From positions 1 through 34,027 of the forward strand of contig JAFRWU010000075.1 of the NCBI GenBank assembly GCA_017441705.1: a stretch of DNA of 34,027 bases, written 5' to 3'. This document shows, piece after piece, positions 23,621-31,425 of the stretch. The notes beneath the pieces were generated by a model. That model saw nothing but the letters and a program-made list of their open reading frames with translations, made no database searches and was not told the origin of the DNA. Within the stretch, counting starts at the first letter, position 1. The number at the start of each line of letters is the position of its first letter. Position numbers and translations under genes: made by a program. Source of the DNA: Clostridia bacterium. Its GTDB lineage: Bacteria > Bacillota > Clostridia > Oscillospirales > QAMX01.

Positions 23621-24280
23621 TTACGGCGTGCGCTGTTTCCGGAACAGGACGGAGAAGAAAAGCCTGTGCGCGCCCCAGAGGAACGCGCCGAGGACGAAGC
23701 TTGCCGCCAGCATGACGATCGCCGAAAGATACCACCGCCCGCCCGCGTAGAGGTTGTAAAAATCCTTCCAGTGCCGCGTGAACACCACGTTCGTGAGATA
23801 AACGGCGCCGTAAAGCGCCGTGGGCAGCACGGCGAAAAGACTCGCGGGGAAGGGAAGCGGCTCGTGCCGGTCCAGGAATACGTAGGAAAGGATCGCAAGG
23901 AGCGGGACGATCAGATGAAGATAGAGCTGGACGTTGCTGAACAGTCCTTCGTAGCCCGCGGGAGGCCCGAGCCAGATCAGGATCGTCAGAAAAGTCAGTC
24001 CCACCGATGCGGTCGCGGCGAGCTTGAAAACCCCGAGAACGCGGGACAAGGGCCGATCCGGGTCCTTGAGCCGGCGAAGAGCCCCGACTGCGGCGGCGAG
24101 AGAAGCCGCGGCAGCCAGAAGATTGGAATCCACGGTGAAGTAAACCAGGATATAGGCGCCGTAGCCGCCGTACTCCTTCGTGCCGTCGAAGGCCAGGATC
24201 AGCACCGGGATCAGGACAAAAAAGAAGACGACCGCGTTCAGGACGAGCGAAAGCCATAAGAGGACCCGCTCTTTCCGCAT
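23621..24280 (-). CDS. Pr6Pr-family membrane protein
   Basis: The 219-residue protein has about six hydrophobic helices and matches the Pr6Pr family through YFTVDSNLLAA, NVQLYLHLIVPLLAILSYV and NVVFTRHW. The family is related to the animal FAR-17a/AIG1 proteins, and its bacterial role is unknown. ATG 24280 is chosen because AGGAGG lies twelve bases upstream; an earlier in-frame ATG at 24328 overlaps the -10 box. It forms a single-gene unit with its own promoter and terminator. Confidence 0.82.
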   Translation of the reverse strand: MRKERVLLWLSLVLNAVVFFFVLIPVLILAFDGTKEYGGYGAYILVYFTVDSNLLAAAASLAAAVGALRRLKDPDRPLSRVLGVFKLAATASVGLTFLTILIWLGPPAGYEGLFSNVQLYLHLIVPLLAILSYVFLDRHEPLPFPASLFAVLPTALYGAVYLTNVVFTRHWKDFYNLYAGGRWYLSAIVMLAASFVLGAFLWGAHRLFFSVLFRKQRTP

Positions 24281-24326
24281 CGCACCGATCCCTCCTCTCC
24301 GTCGCCGCCGCGACTCGACCGTATTC

Positions 24327-24355
24327 ATTATAAATCAACTCCCGGCGGGACACAA
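24327..24355 (-). promoter_or_regulatory. Promoter of the Pr6Pr gene
   Basis: On the minus strand, TTGTGT (24350-24355), a 17-base spacer and TATAAT (24327-24332). Confidence 0.75.
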
Positions 24356-24458
24356 GAGGGAAGACGAAAAAAGGCGGCGGCCGTCTCTGCGGCCGGCCGC
24401 GGCCGGAGAAAGGAAGGACGGACGCGCCCCGCGTCCGGAGAAAGGAAAAAAACAGAAG

Positions 24459-25448
24459 ATGAAAATCAGAACGCCCGCCCGCCTCGCGTCCCTGTACGCG
24501 GGGCCGGAACACCCCATCGATCCCGCCTCTCCGGAGCTGCGCTTCATAAAAGCCGCGTGCGAAAAAGACGCGGACAAGGCGCTCGCTCTCTTCCGGGAGA
24601 AAAAGCTTTTCGGCGGCGTCCCCCCGGCGGTGGACGCTCCTTACGGCCGCTTCGAAGGTCTCGCGGGGATCCGGCGGTTTGCCGAAGGGTGGCTCGGCGC
24701 CTTCCGCGCCGAAAGCGCCGAGGTCGTACCGGTGGCGCAGACCAGAGCCAACGGCCGCGCCGTGACCGAGATGGAGGTGCATTTCGTCTCGGACGGCATG
24801 ATCGATCAGGTGCCGATGTTCGTCGTCGGCGATCTCCGGACGGCGGACACCCTCGACGAGGTCCGGATCTATTGCCATCACACCTTCGTTCCCGGCCTCC
24901 AGGCTTACCGGAAGCCGATCTTTCCGTCGGCGCATCTGGAAATGGGGGACCCGGGGCTCCTGACCGGGGCGGTCCGGGAATACTACGAGGCGCTTCACCA
25001 CGTGCCCTCGGTAGACGTGGACCGGATCCTCGGCGCCATGGGCGACGGCTGCCGGTTCGGCGGATACGAACCGCCGAAGCCGGACCGCGCGCCCGCCGTG
25101 ACCAGAGAAGGGCTCCGGCGGGAATACGAGCATATGAAAAGCTACATTCCGCGCTGCGTCGGCATGCGGTACGAGACGATCGTCGACGACGGGAAGACCT
25201 GCGTGATCGAATGGGTGCATATCGTCTCCCGCGCGGGGCAGGAGGAGCGGAACCGCATCGCGCTTTCCGGGATCGCCGCCTACGAGCGCGGAGAGGACGG
25301 ACTTCTGACCGCCATCCGGATCAGCGATTACGCGGGATACGAAAACACCATCGACTGGACGAAAACGCCGGTCACGAAGGAAGAAGCGCAGAGGATCAAT
25401 TTCGTGAAAGAATTCCCCGCCGGCGTCGGCCGGAAGGGACAGAGCTGA
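24459..25448 (+). CDS. Protein with two NTF2/SnoaL-like domains
   Basis: The 329-residue protein appears to contain two cone-shaped NTF2-like domains. The first (about 20-150) has RFIKAACEKDADKALALF, FEGLAGIRRFAEGW and TEMEVHFVSDG. The second (about 165-300) has VREYYEALHHVPSVDVDRIL, FGGYEPP and DGLLTAIRISDYAGYE. Such folds serve as small-molecule isomerases, dehydratases or binding proteins; this one cannot be assigned. The ATG at 24459 is the first start after the divergent promoter, with a weak AAAGGA upstream. The gap 24356-24458 is rich in GGCCGG-type palindromes but shows no clear plus-strand promoter. Confidence 0.75.
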   Translation: MKIRTPARLASLYAGPEHPIDPASPELRFIKAACEKDADKALALFREKKLFGGVPPAVDAPYGRFEGLAGIRRFAEGWLGAFRAESAEVVPVAQTRANGRAVTEMEVHFVSDGMIDQVPMFVVGDLRTADTLDEVRIYCHHTFVPGLQAYRKPIFPSAHLEMGDPGLLTGAVREYYEALHHVPSVDVDRILGAMGDGCRFGGYEPPKPDRAPAVTREGLRREYEHMKSYIPRCVGMRYETIVDDGKTCVIEWVHIVSRAGQEERNRIALSGIAAYERGEDGLLTAIRISDYAGYENTIDWTKTPVTKEEAQRINFVKEFPAGVGRKGQS

Positions 25449-25456
25449 AGCGTACG

Positions 25457-25500
25457 AAAGGCGCCGCCCGGTCGGAAACCGGGCGGCGCCTTTTCTTTTC
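25457..25500. terminator. Bidirectional-looking terminator
   Basis: A perfect thirteen-base stem (25460-25472 with 25478-25490) and five-base loop are followed on the plus strand by TTTTCTTTT. It lies between the converging NTF2-like gene and the deacetylase-like gene. The A-run on the left side is short, so it mainly serves the plus strand. Confidence 0.85.
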
Positions 25501-26617
25501 AGGGGAAAACCGCGATCCTTTCCTTTTGAGGATAGATCTCGTACGTATCGTACGCCGCGCGCCTCTCGCGGAGGCGCAGGGTACAGCCCTCGCCGCGGGT
25601 AAGGGCCTTGCGGGACCGGAGGAGGAAGCGCTCAGCCCGCCCCGGCGCGCGGGGAACGGCGTGCAGATCGACGGCGCATCCGTCCTTTTCCTCCCGGAGC
25701 GCCGCGAACCGGCGATAGAGCGTCTGAGAGGCTGCGAAAGCGATATCCTCCGAAAGGACCAGGTCGAATTCTTCCCGCGCCTTCTCGAAATAGGCGGCCC
25801 ATCGATCGACGACGGTTTCGTTTCCGGCGGGATCCCGGCTCAGGAGATTGGGCCAATGGCATCCGAAGATCCCGTGAAAAGGGGGAAAGCCGCGCGGATC
25901 GGCGGCCGGCTCCTTCCACCGGATCGGATTGTGGTTCCGGTCCAGCACGATCACGCCGCAGTCGACGCCCGCATCGACCGGCTTCGGCCCCTCGGGCATT
26001 TCCATATCGTCGTCGGCGAAGACGGTGGAGGCGAAAAGCACCCCGTATTCTGTAAGGACCTCCGCGATCTCGCCCCAGCGATAGACGAAGTTGGGCGGCA
26101 CGAATGCGCGGACGGGCTTGCGGAAGTCCCAGTAATCCAGAAGATCGAAAAAGGCCTCCAGCCGCCGCCGCGTCTCGTCTTTGCCGATAAAGACCAGCCT
26201 GCCGTCCCTGCGGTAATAGTAATCGCTGTTGCCGTAGGGGACGCCGGGTTTGTAATAATTGTGCATCAGACCGTGGATCGCGATCTCGATCCGGGAAGAG
26301 GAACGGATGACCCCGGCGCACTTTTCGGCCTCCTCCCGGTCGATCAGAGAGGCGTTGTGCCACCGGTCTCCGTATCGGGAAAGACAGGGGATCGGCCTGA
26401 GGCGGTCGTCGGGATCCCATTCGCCCATCACGAAAGCCGCAAGGATCGTCATGCCGGTCTTCCTGCCGAGCAGCTCGAGAGCTTCGTAGTCGGCGGCGGT
26501 ATGAGACCGGGGCATGCCGGTGCGGGCGGAGCCGCCGTTTTCCCTGTCGTCCGGCCCGTGGAACCATCCCACGTCGTCCACGACGAGCTGCAGGGAAGCC
26601 GGTATCGAAAAAGTCAC
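25499..26617 (-). CDS. Polysaccharide-deacetylase-like barrel protein
   Basis: The 372-residue protein has an N-terminal LQLVVDDVGWFHGPDD, an aspartate pair in the position of the NodB-type metal and catalytic Asp, and a later EIAIHGLMHNYY that resembles the histidine motif of DUF2334-type and other divergent deacetylases. VPPNFVYRWGEI would form part of the barrel. The expected activity is removal of acetyl or similar groups from a glycan, but the sequence is far from characterised enzymes. GTG at 26617 was chosen because AAGGAG lies ten bases before it and the promoter is at 26684-26713. No signal peptide. Confidence 0.65.
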   Translation of the reverse strand: MTFSIPASLQLVVDDVGWFHGPDDRENGGSARTGMPRSHTAADYEALELLGRKTGMTILAAFVMGEWDPDDRLRPIPCLSRYGDRWHNASLIDREEAEKCAGVIRSSSRIEIAIHGLMHNYYKPGVPYGNSDYYYRRDGRLVFIGKDETRRRLEAFFDLLDYWDFRKPVRAFVPPNFVYRWGEIAEVLTEYGVLFASTVFADDDMEMPEGPKPVDAGVDCGVIVLDRNHNPIRWKEPAADPRGFPPFHGIFGCHWPNLLSRDPAGNETVVDRWAAYFEKAREEFDLVLSEDIAFAASQTLYRRFAALREEKDGCAVDLHAVPRAPGRAERFLLRSRKALTRGEGCTLRLRERRAAYDTYEIYPQKERIAVFP

Positions 26618-26683
26618 GGGAAGCACGCTCCTTCCGGCGCGTCTCCGCGTCTCCCGCGCGGAGACGCGCGCTTCTTTTTCTGC

Positions 26684-26713
26684 AGTATAGCGCGTGCGGC
26701 GCGGGCTTGTCAA
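26684..26713 (-). promoter_or_regulatory. Promoter of the deacetylase-like gene
   Basis: On the minus strand, TTGACA (26708-26713), an 18-base spacer and TATACT (26684-26689). Confidence 0.8.
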
Positions 26714-26751
26714 GAGAAAGCGGGTTCCCGGGGGAAAGCGCGTTTTCCGTC

Positions 26752-26780
26752 TTGCGAAGCGCGCCCGATGCGCGTATAAT
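26752..26780 (+). promoter_or_regulatory. Promoter of the GH5-like glycosidase gene
   Basis: TTGCGA (26752-26757), a 17-base spacer and TATAAT (26775-26780), 76 bases before the ATG. Confidence 0.8.
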
Positions 26781-26856
26781 ACCCCTGAGAAACGGTCCGG
26801 GAGCTTCCCGAAGGTCTTTCCGGATCGGCCTGCGGCGGGAAAAGGGGAGAAGATCG

Positions 26857-28716
26857 ATGAAAGAGTTTATGCTGGGATGCAATTACTGGGACAGCGCCCA
26901 CGGCACCGATATGTGGCGGTGCTTTGAGAAGGAGACCGTGGAGAAGGATCTTGAAGCCCTGGCCCGTACGGGCGTGCGGACCATGCGCGTTTTTCCCAAC
27001 TGGAGGGATTTTCAGCCGGTGAAAAAGCTCTACGCCTGGCAGGGGGAGGAGCACGGATACGTCGACGCCGACGAAAGGCCCCTTTCCGATCCCACGGGCG
27101 TGGATCCCCTGATGATCGCGCGTTTCCGGGAATTTGCCGCCGTCGCCGAAAAGAACCGGATCTCGCTTCTGGTGTCGGTGATGACCGGCTGGATGAGCGG
27201 GCGCCTCTTTCTGCCTCCCGCCCTGGAGGGGAAGAATCCCATCTCCGACCCGGAGGTCCTTTGCTGGACCGACCGGTTTATCCGCGGTTTTGTGAATGGA
27301 GTGAAGGATCTTCCGAACATCGTTCTGTGGGATCTCGGGAACGAATCGAACTGCCTCGGCCCCGCCGCCTCCCGGTATGAAGCCTACGTCTGGACCGCCT
27401 TCGTCCGCAACGCCATCCGCGCGTCGGACCCCCTCCGGCCGATCGCTTCGGGCATGCACGGCCTTTCCTCCGGCTCCGGCTTTTGGACCATCCGGGATCA
27501 GGGGGAGATCACCGACATGGTCACCACGCATCCTTACGCGTCGCCTACCATCAAAAACGACATCGAGCCGATGAACCGCCTGCGCACCACTCTTCTGCCC
27601 ACGGCGCAAAGCGTTTTTTACGCCGACCTTTCCGGAAAGGCCGCCATGATGGAGGAACAGGGCGGCTTTTCCGAGACGCTGGGAAATCCCGGGATGCAGG
27701 CCGATTTCGCCCGTATCAATATCTATTCCGCCTTCGTGCACGGCCTGAAGGGTTACCTCTGGTGGTGCGGGATGAATCATACCGATCTTCCGAACGCACC
27801 TTATCCCTGGTCGATGATCGAACGGGATCTTGGCATGCTGGATAACGACCGGAACCCCAAACCGGTGGGCGACGCGGTCCGGCTTGCGGGAGAACGGATC
27901 GACGCGCTGCCCCTGGAAGAGCTCCCGCAGAGAAGAAGGCGGGCGACGCTCCTTCTCACCGACGCCCAGGATCACTGGGCCGTGGCTTCATCGGCGTTTG
28001 TCCTGGCCAAGGAGGCCGGGTTCGAGTTGATTTTCGCTTCTCAGGACAGGAAGCTTCCTGAGTCGGAGCTCTATCTTCTGCCCGCGGTTACCGGATGGTC
28101 GGTGATGGATCAGAGCTTCTTCGACGCCATCCTCGACCGGGTGAAAAAAGGCGCGTCGCTCTATATTTCCTATGACGGCGGACACTTTACGCGCTTTGAG
28201 GAGATCACCGGTCTTCGCTCCCGCGGGATCGTGAAGAGCCGAAAGGCCCATCGGGCGCGCTTCACCTTCGGGGAGGTTTCTTACCGGGTGGAAAGCGAAA
28301 TGCTTCTGGAGCCCCGCGGCGCCGGGATCCTTGCGCAAAACGAGGAGGGAAACCCCGTCTTTTCCCGTCACGTCTTCGGCAAAGGCGCGGTGTATTTCCT
28401 CAACATGCCCCTGGAAAAGACGCTGGCCGAAACCTGCGACGCCTTCAACGGCACTCTCTGGTATAAAATCTACGAGGTTTTCTCGGAAGACCTGAGAAGG
28501 AAGGAGCCGGTCTCCTCCAGGAATCCCGTGATCGGTCTGACCATCCATCCTCTGGAGGAGGGAAAGCTCTTTCTGGCCGCCCTGAACTACGGGGACCGGG
28601 AAGAGGACGCAGAGCTTCGCCCCGCGCCGGGCTGGACCCTTTCGCCTCTGGCGGGGAGCGGAGAGAGGATCCCCGGATGCGACGCCGGCTTTTATCTGCT
28701 CGGAAAGACCGAATAG
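26857..28716 (+). CDS. GH-A clan glycoside hydrolase (GH5-like) with C-terminal accessory domain
   Basis: The 619-residue protein begins with a TIM barrel (about 1-375). A candidate acid/base Glu163 sits in LWDLGNES. A candidate nucleophile is at MMEEQGG (Glu266 or Glu267, the latter in the EQG position). RVFPNWRDFQP and YLWWCGMNH line the barrel. The C-terminal part (about 385-600) resembles the glutamine-amidotransferase-like and beta domains of GH42-type enzymes. No signal peptide is seen, so it may cleave imported oligosaccharides. The ATG at 26857 follows AAAAGGGGAG. The family number is uncertain; beta-mannosidase, galactosidase and glucosidase are possible. Confidence 0.78.
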   Translation: MKEFMLGCNYWDSAHGTDMWRCFEKETVEKDLEALARTGVRTMRVFPNWRDFQPVKKLYAWQGEEHGYVDADERPLSDPTGVDPLMIARFREFAAVAEKNRISLLVSVMTGWMSGRLFLPPALEGKNPISDPEVLCWTDRFIRGFVNGVKDLPNIVLWDLGNESNCLGPAASRYEAYVWTAFVRNAIRASDPLRPIASGMHGLSSGSGFWTIRDQGEITDMVTTHPYASPTIKNDIEPMNRLRTTLLPTAQSVFYADLSGKAAMMEEQGGFSETLGNPGMQADFARINIYSAFVHGLKGYLWWCGMNHTDLPNAPYPWSMIERDLGMLDNDRNPKPVGDAVRLAGERIDALPLEELPQRRRRATLLLTDAQDHWAVASSAFVLAKEAGFELIFASQDRKLPESELYLLPAVTGWSVMDQSFFDAILDRVKKGASLYISYDGGHFTRFEEITGLRSRGIVKSRKAHRARFTFGEVSYRVESEMLLEPRGAGILAQNEEGNPVFSRHVFGKGAVYFLNMPLEKTLAETCDAFNGTLWYKIYEVFSEDLRRKEPVSSRNPVIGLTIHPLEEGKLFLAALNYGDREEDAELRPAPGWTLSPLAGSGERIPGCDAGFYLLGKTE

Positions 28717-28722
28717 GAACAT

Positions 28723-28768
28723 GCGTCCTTTGCGCCGGGAAAGCCGGGACAGAGGACGCTTCTTTCTG
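28723..28768 (+). terminator. Probable terminator of the GH5-like gene
   Basis: GCGTCCTTTG pairs with CAGAGGACGC with one wobble pair, followed by TTCTTTCT. It begins seven bases after the stop codon. Confidence 0.6.
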
Positions 28769-28790
28769 CGGGAAAGGATGAAAAAACCGC

Positions 28791-28819
28791 TTGCCATTCT
28801 TTCTCCGGCGGCGTATAAT
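28791..28819 (+). promoter_or_regulatory. Promoter of the MFS transporter gene
   Basis: TTGCCA (28791-28796), a 17-base spacer and TATAAT (28814-28819), 52 bases before the ATG. Confidence 0.8.
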
Positions 28820-28871
28820 ACCGGCGGAAAATGCCGGGAGAGTTCTCCGGCAAAGGTGAGGAGACCGCCTT

Positions 28872-30155
28872 ATGATCGATTATCAATCGCCGGACTACCG
28901 GCGCTCCCGCGCCGCCTACGTCGCCCAATGCGCGACGGAGTATTTCGTCGCGCTTCTGGTCACAGACGCCTTCCTGGCCAAGCTTCTGGCCTACGTCGGG
29001 ATCAGCGACGCGCTGGTGGGCGTGATCTCTTCGTTTATCACCCTGGCCTTTGTGGTGCAGCTCGCCACGATCCTTCTGGTGCGCGCCCGCGTCAGCGTGA
29101 AAAGCCTCGTCCTGACGCTGGACACGCTGAGCATCGGCTTCTTCACCCTTCTGTATCTGGTGCCCTTTCTCCCGGCGGGGCGGGAAATGCGGACCGTTCT
29201 GGTGGTGATCAGCGTCTTTCTGGCCTATACGGGCCGGTATCTGATCACCTCGATGTATTTCAAATGGGCCAATTCCTACGTGGATCCCACCCACCGCGCA
29301 AGCTTTTCCGCGGTGAAGGAGATCATCTCGCTTATCGGCGGGATGCTCTTTTCCCTGGGCGCAGGCTTTGTGGTGGACCGGTTTGAAGGCGCGGGGAATC
29401 TGGAAGGCGCCTTTTTGTTCCTGGCGATCTCCATCCTGATTCTGAACGCGGTCAACTTCGTCACCATCGTCCTGATCCGCAGGGACGATCCCCGCCCGCG
29501 GGGCGAAAAAGGGGAAGGCCTCGGGACGGTCCTGAAGATGACGCTCGGCGCCGCGAATTTCCGCCACGTGGTAGTGATGGACGTGATCTGGGCCGTCGCG
29601 CGCTATTTTACCGTCGGCTTCATGGGGACCTTCAAGACCAAGGATCTCATGCTGTCGGTCCTGGCGATCCAGATCATCAACATCGCGGCGAGCCTGGTCC
29701 GCATCGCCGTTTCCAAATGGTTCGGCAGGTATTCCGACAGGCATACCTTTGCCAAAGGCTTCGAGCTGGCTCTCTGGATCGAGGCGGCGGCCTTCTTCGT
29801 CTCGATCTTCACCACCGGAGCCACCTGGTATCTCGTGATCGCCTATACCGTTCTGATGAGCGTCAGCTCGGCGGGCACGGGCCAGAATTCCTTCAATATC
29901 ACCTACAGTTACGTGGACGGACGGTACGTGACGCAGGCGCTGGCTCTGAAAACCTGCATCGGCGGCATTTTCGGCTTCGGCGCGTCGCTTCTGGGAAGCA
30001 GGATCCTGCACCTGGTGCAGGAGTCCGGCAACCGGGTCTTCGGGATCCCGCTCTACGGCCAGCAGCTTCTCTCCGCGATCTCTTTTCTCCTGATCGTGGT
30101 CCTGATCGTCTACGTCAAGCGGGTGATCGAAAAACAGAAGGTGATCGTGCAATAA
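28872..30155 (+). CDS. Major facilitator superfamily transporter
   Basis: The 427-residue protein has about twelve hydrophobic segments and the layout of an MFS permease, with a charged central loop (RRDDPRPRGEKGEG) separating two halves. Residues FVDRFE and the segment TGQNSFNITYSYV suggest membership of the subfamily often found beside glycosidase genes. It probably imports a sugar or glycoside; the substrate is not known. The ATG at 28872 is preceded by GGTGAGGAG. The next gene starts 30 bases after its stop, so the two are cotranscribed. Confidence 0.85.
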   Translation: MIDYQSPDYRRSRAAYVAQCATEYFVALLVTDAFLAKLLAYVGISDALVGVISSFITLAFVVQLATILLVRARVSVKSLVLTLDTLSIGFFTLLYLVPFLPAGREMRTVLVVISVFLAYTGRYLITSMYFKWANSYVDPTHRASFSAVKEIISLIGGMLFSLGAGFVVDRFEGAGNLEGAFLFLAISILILNAVNFVTIVLIRRDDPRPRGEKGEGLGTVLKMTLGAANFRHVVVMDVIWAVARYFTVGFMGTFKTKDLMLSVLAIQIINIAASLVRIAVSKWFGRYSDRHTFAKGFELALWIEAAAFFVSIFTTGATWYLVIAYTVLMSVSSAGTGQNSFNITYSYVDGRYVTQALALKTCIGGIFGFGASLLGSRILHLVQESGNRVFGIPLYGQQLLSAISFLLIVVLIVYVKRVIEKQKVIVQ

Positions 30156-30185
30156 ACCGGTGGTCCGGAAAAAGGAGCGAAAGAT

Positions 30186-31259
30186 ATGGATATGCGCGCC
30201 TGTGCCGCGCCCGATACGATCCTCCACGGATCGGAAAGCGCGGGATGGATGAAAAAGATGCGGGGTTGCCGCATCCGGGGGTTCTTTGTGACCGTCTACG
30301 ACGTGTCCGAAGAGATCGACCCCGAAAAGATCGCCCGGGTGAAAAGGATCCTGGACGGGGAAGGGTTCGAGACCTGGGGGATCGGCCTGCCCGTCGGACA
30401 CCCCGCGGGGCTCGACACGCCCCGCTTCACCTATCACGAAGGGTGGCACGTCCGGAGAGATATCGACGGGAACGAGTGCCGCTGGTGCAACGCCGTGACC
30501 GACCGGCTGATCCGCGACGCGCGGGAACGCGTCCTGATCCTGCGGGAGCTCGGGATCCCGGTCATGTTCTGGGACGACGATCTGCGCGCGGGAAATTACG
30601 AAGGGGACGTGCAGGGCTGCTTCTGCAGCGAATGCCTCGCAAAATTTGTCCGGGCGTATCCGGAATTCGACCGGAAAGACTTCGGACGGGAGACGCTGCG
30701 TCCCGTCCTGAAAAAAGATCCCGCCGGCCTTTCGGAGGAAGAGCTCGCCCTGCGGGAGGCGTGGATGGACTTCATCTCCGCCGGGATCACCCGCTTCATG
30801 CGCGAAACCACCGTGGAGGGCGTCCGGAACGGCATCATGGTCATGCACCGGGGCGACCGGCGCCACGGGATCGACATCCCTGCCATCCGGAAGGCGTGCC
30901 CGGGGTGCCTCTTCCGCGTGGGCGAGCTGATGTTCGACGACAGGAGCTTTGAAGCGCCCGGAAACAAACGCGCTCTGGCGGAGGGAGTCCTCCGTCATAT
31001 GGCCCTGATGGGCGATCCGGAGAGGATCTGGAGCGAATCCACCGTCTATCCTCACGGCGCGCTTACGCCCGAAAACCTCCGGAAAAAGATCGTGCTGGAG
31101 CGGAAGTGCGGCCTCCGCAACATCAACCTCATGGGCGTGGAGCGCATGAATTCCGACGCCTATTACGAAATGCTCGAAAAGAACGTCCGGGCGTTTGAAG
31201 AGACCGAGCCGTGTCTCACGCCGGGAAATCTGGACGGGTTCGATTTTGAAACGCTGTGA
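30186..31259 (+). CDS. Unrecognised TIM-barrel-like protein with a CFCSEC motif
   Basis: The 357-residue protein was not matched to a named family. It resembles uncharacterised GH-A-like TIM-barrel proteins: alternating strands such as VMFWDDDLRAGNY (Asp130-132), NGIMVMHRGDRRHGID and RVGELMFDD. A cysteine cluster (CRWCN at 98-102; CFCSEC at 145-150) could bind metal, as in some barrel glycosidases with FCxxCLxxF. No signal peptide. The ATG at 30186 has AAAGGAG eight bases upstream. It is cotranscribed with the MFS gene, so it may process the imported compound. No catalytic pair can be assigned with confidence. Confidence 0.7.
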   Translation: MDMRACAAPDTILHGSESAGWMKKMRGCRIRGFFVTVYDVSEEIDPEKIARVKRILDGEGFETWGIGLPVGHPAGLDTPRFTYHEGWHVRRDIDGNECRWCNAVTDRLIRDARERVLILRELGIPVMFWDDDLRAGNYEGDVQGCFCSECLAKFVRAYPEFDRKDFGRETLRPVLKKDPAGLSEEELALREAWMDFISAGITRFMRETTVEGVRNGIMVMHRGDRRHGIDIPAIRKACPGCLFRVGELMFDDRSFEAPGNKRALAEGVLRHMALMGDPERIWSESTVYPHGALTPENLRKKIVLERKCGLRNINLMGVERMNSDAYYEMLEKNVRAFEETEPCLTPGNLDGFDFETL

Positions 31260-31262
31260 AAG

Positions 31263-31311
31263 AGGAGACCGCGCGGCGGAGAGGATCCGCCGCGCGGCCT
31301 CTGCCGTTTTT
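31263..31311 (+). terminator. Terminator of the MFS/TIM-barrel transcript
   Basis: A perfect twelve-base stem (31269-31280 with 31286-31297) extended by GAGG/CCTC is followed by TGCCG and five T. It ends the two-gene transcript. Confidence 0.8.
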
Positions 31312-31347
31312 GCCGCTTGCGGTTTCCGTTTGGCAGAGCGGGACCGC

Positions 31348-31376
31348 TTGACAAACCCGCGCGGGACGGATATCCT
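31348..31376 (+). promoter_or_regulatory. Promoter of the sulfatase gene
   Basis: TTGACA (31348-31353), a 17-base spacer and TATCCT (31371-31376), 49 bases before the ATG. Confidence 0.75.
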
Positions 31377-31425
31377 ATGACTGAAGAGAAGCCGGAGAGT
31401 TTCCCGTTGAAAGGCGGATCCGACG

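Noticed and set aside
20593-23898. A 1101-codon open frame on the minus strand across the amidohydrolase operon
   Set aside because: It is antisense to three well-recognised genes with ribosome binding sites and shows no protein family features. Long shadow frames are expected in sequence with this GC bias at third positions.
26618-26713. A longer N-terminal extension of the deacetylase-like protein
   Set aside because: The extra codons overlap the promoter and are basic, shadow-like residues; the GTG at 26617 has a good ribosome binding site.
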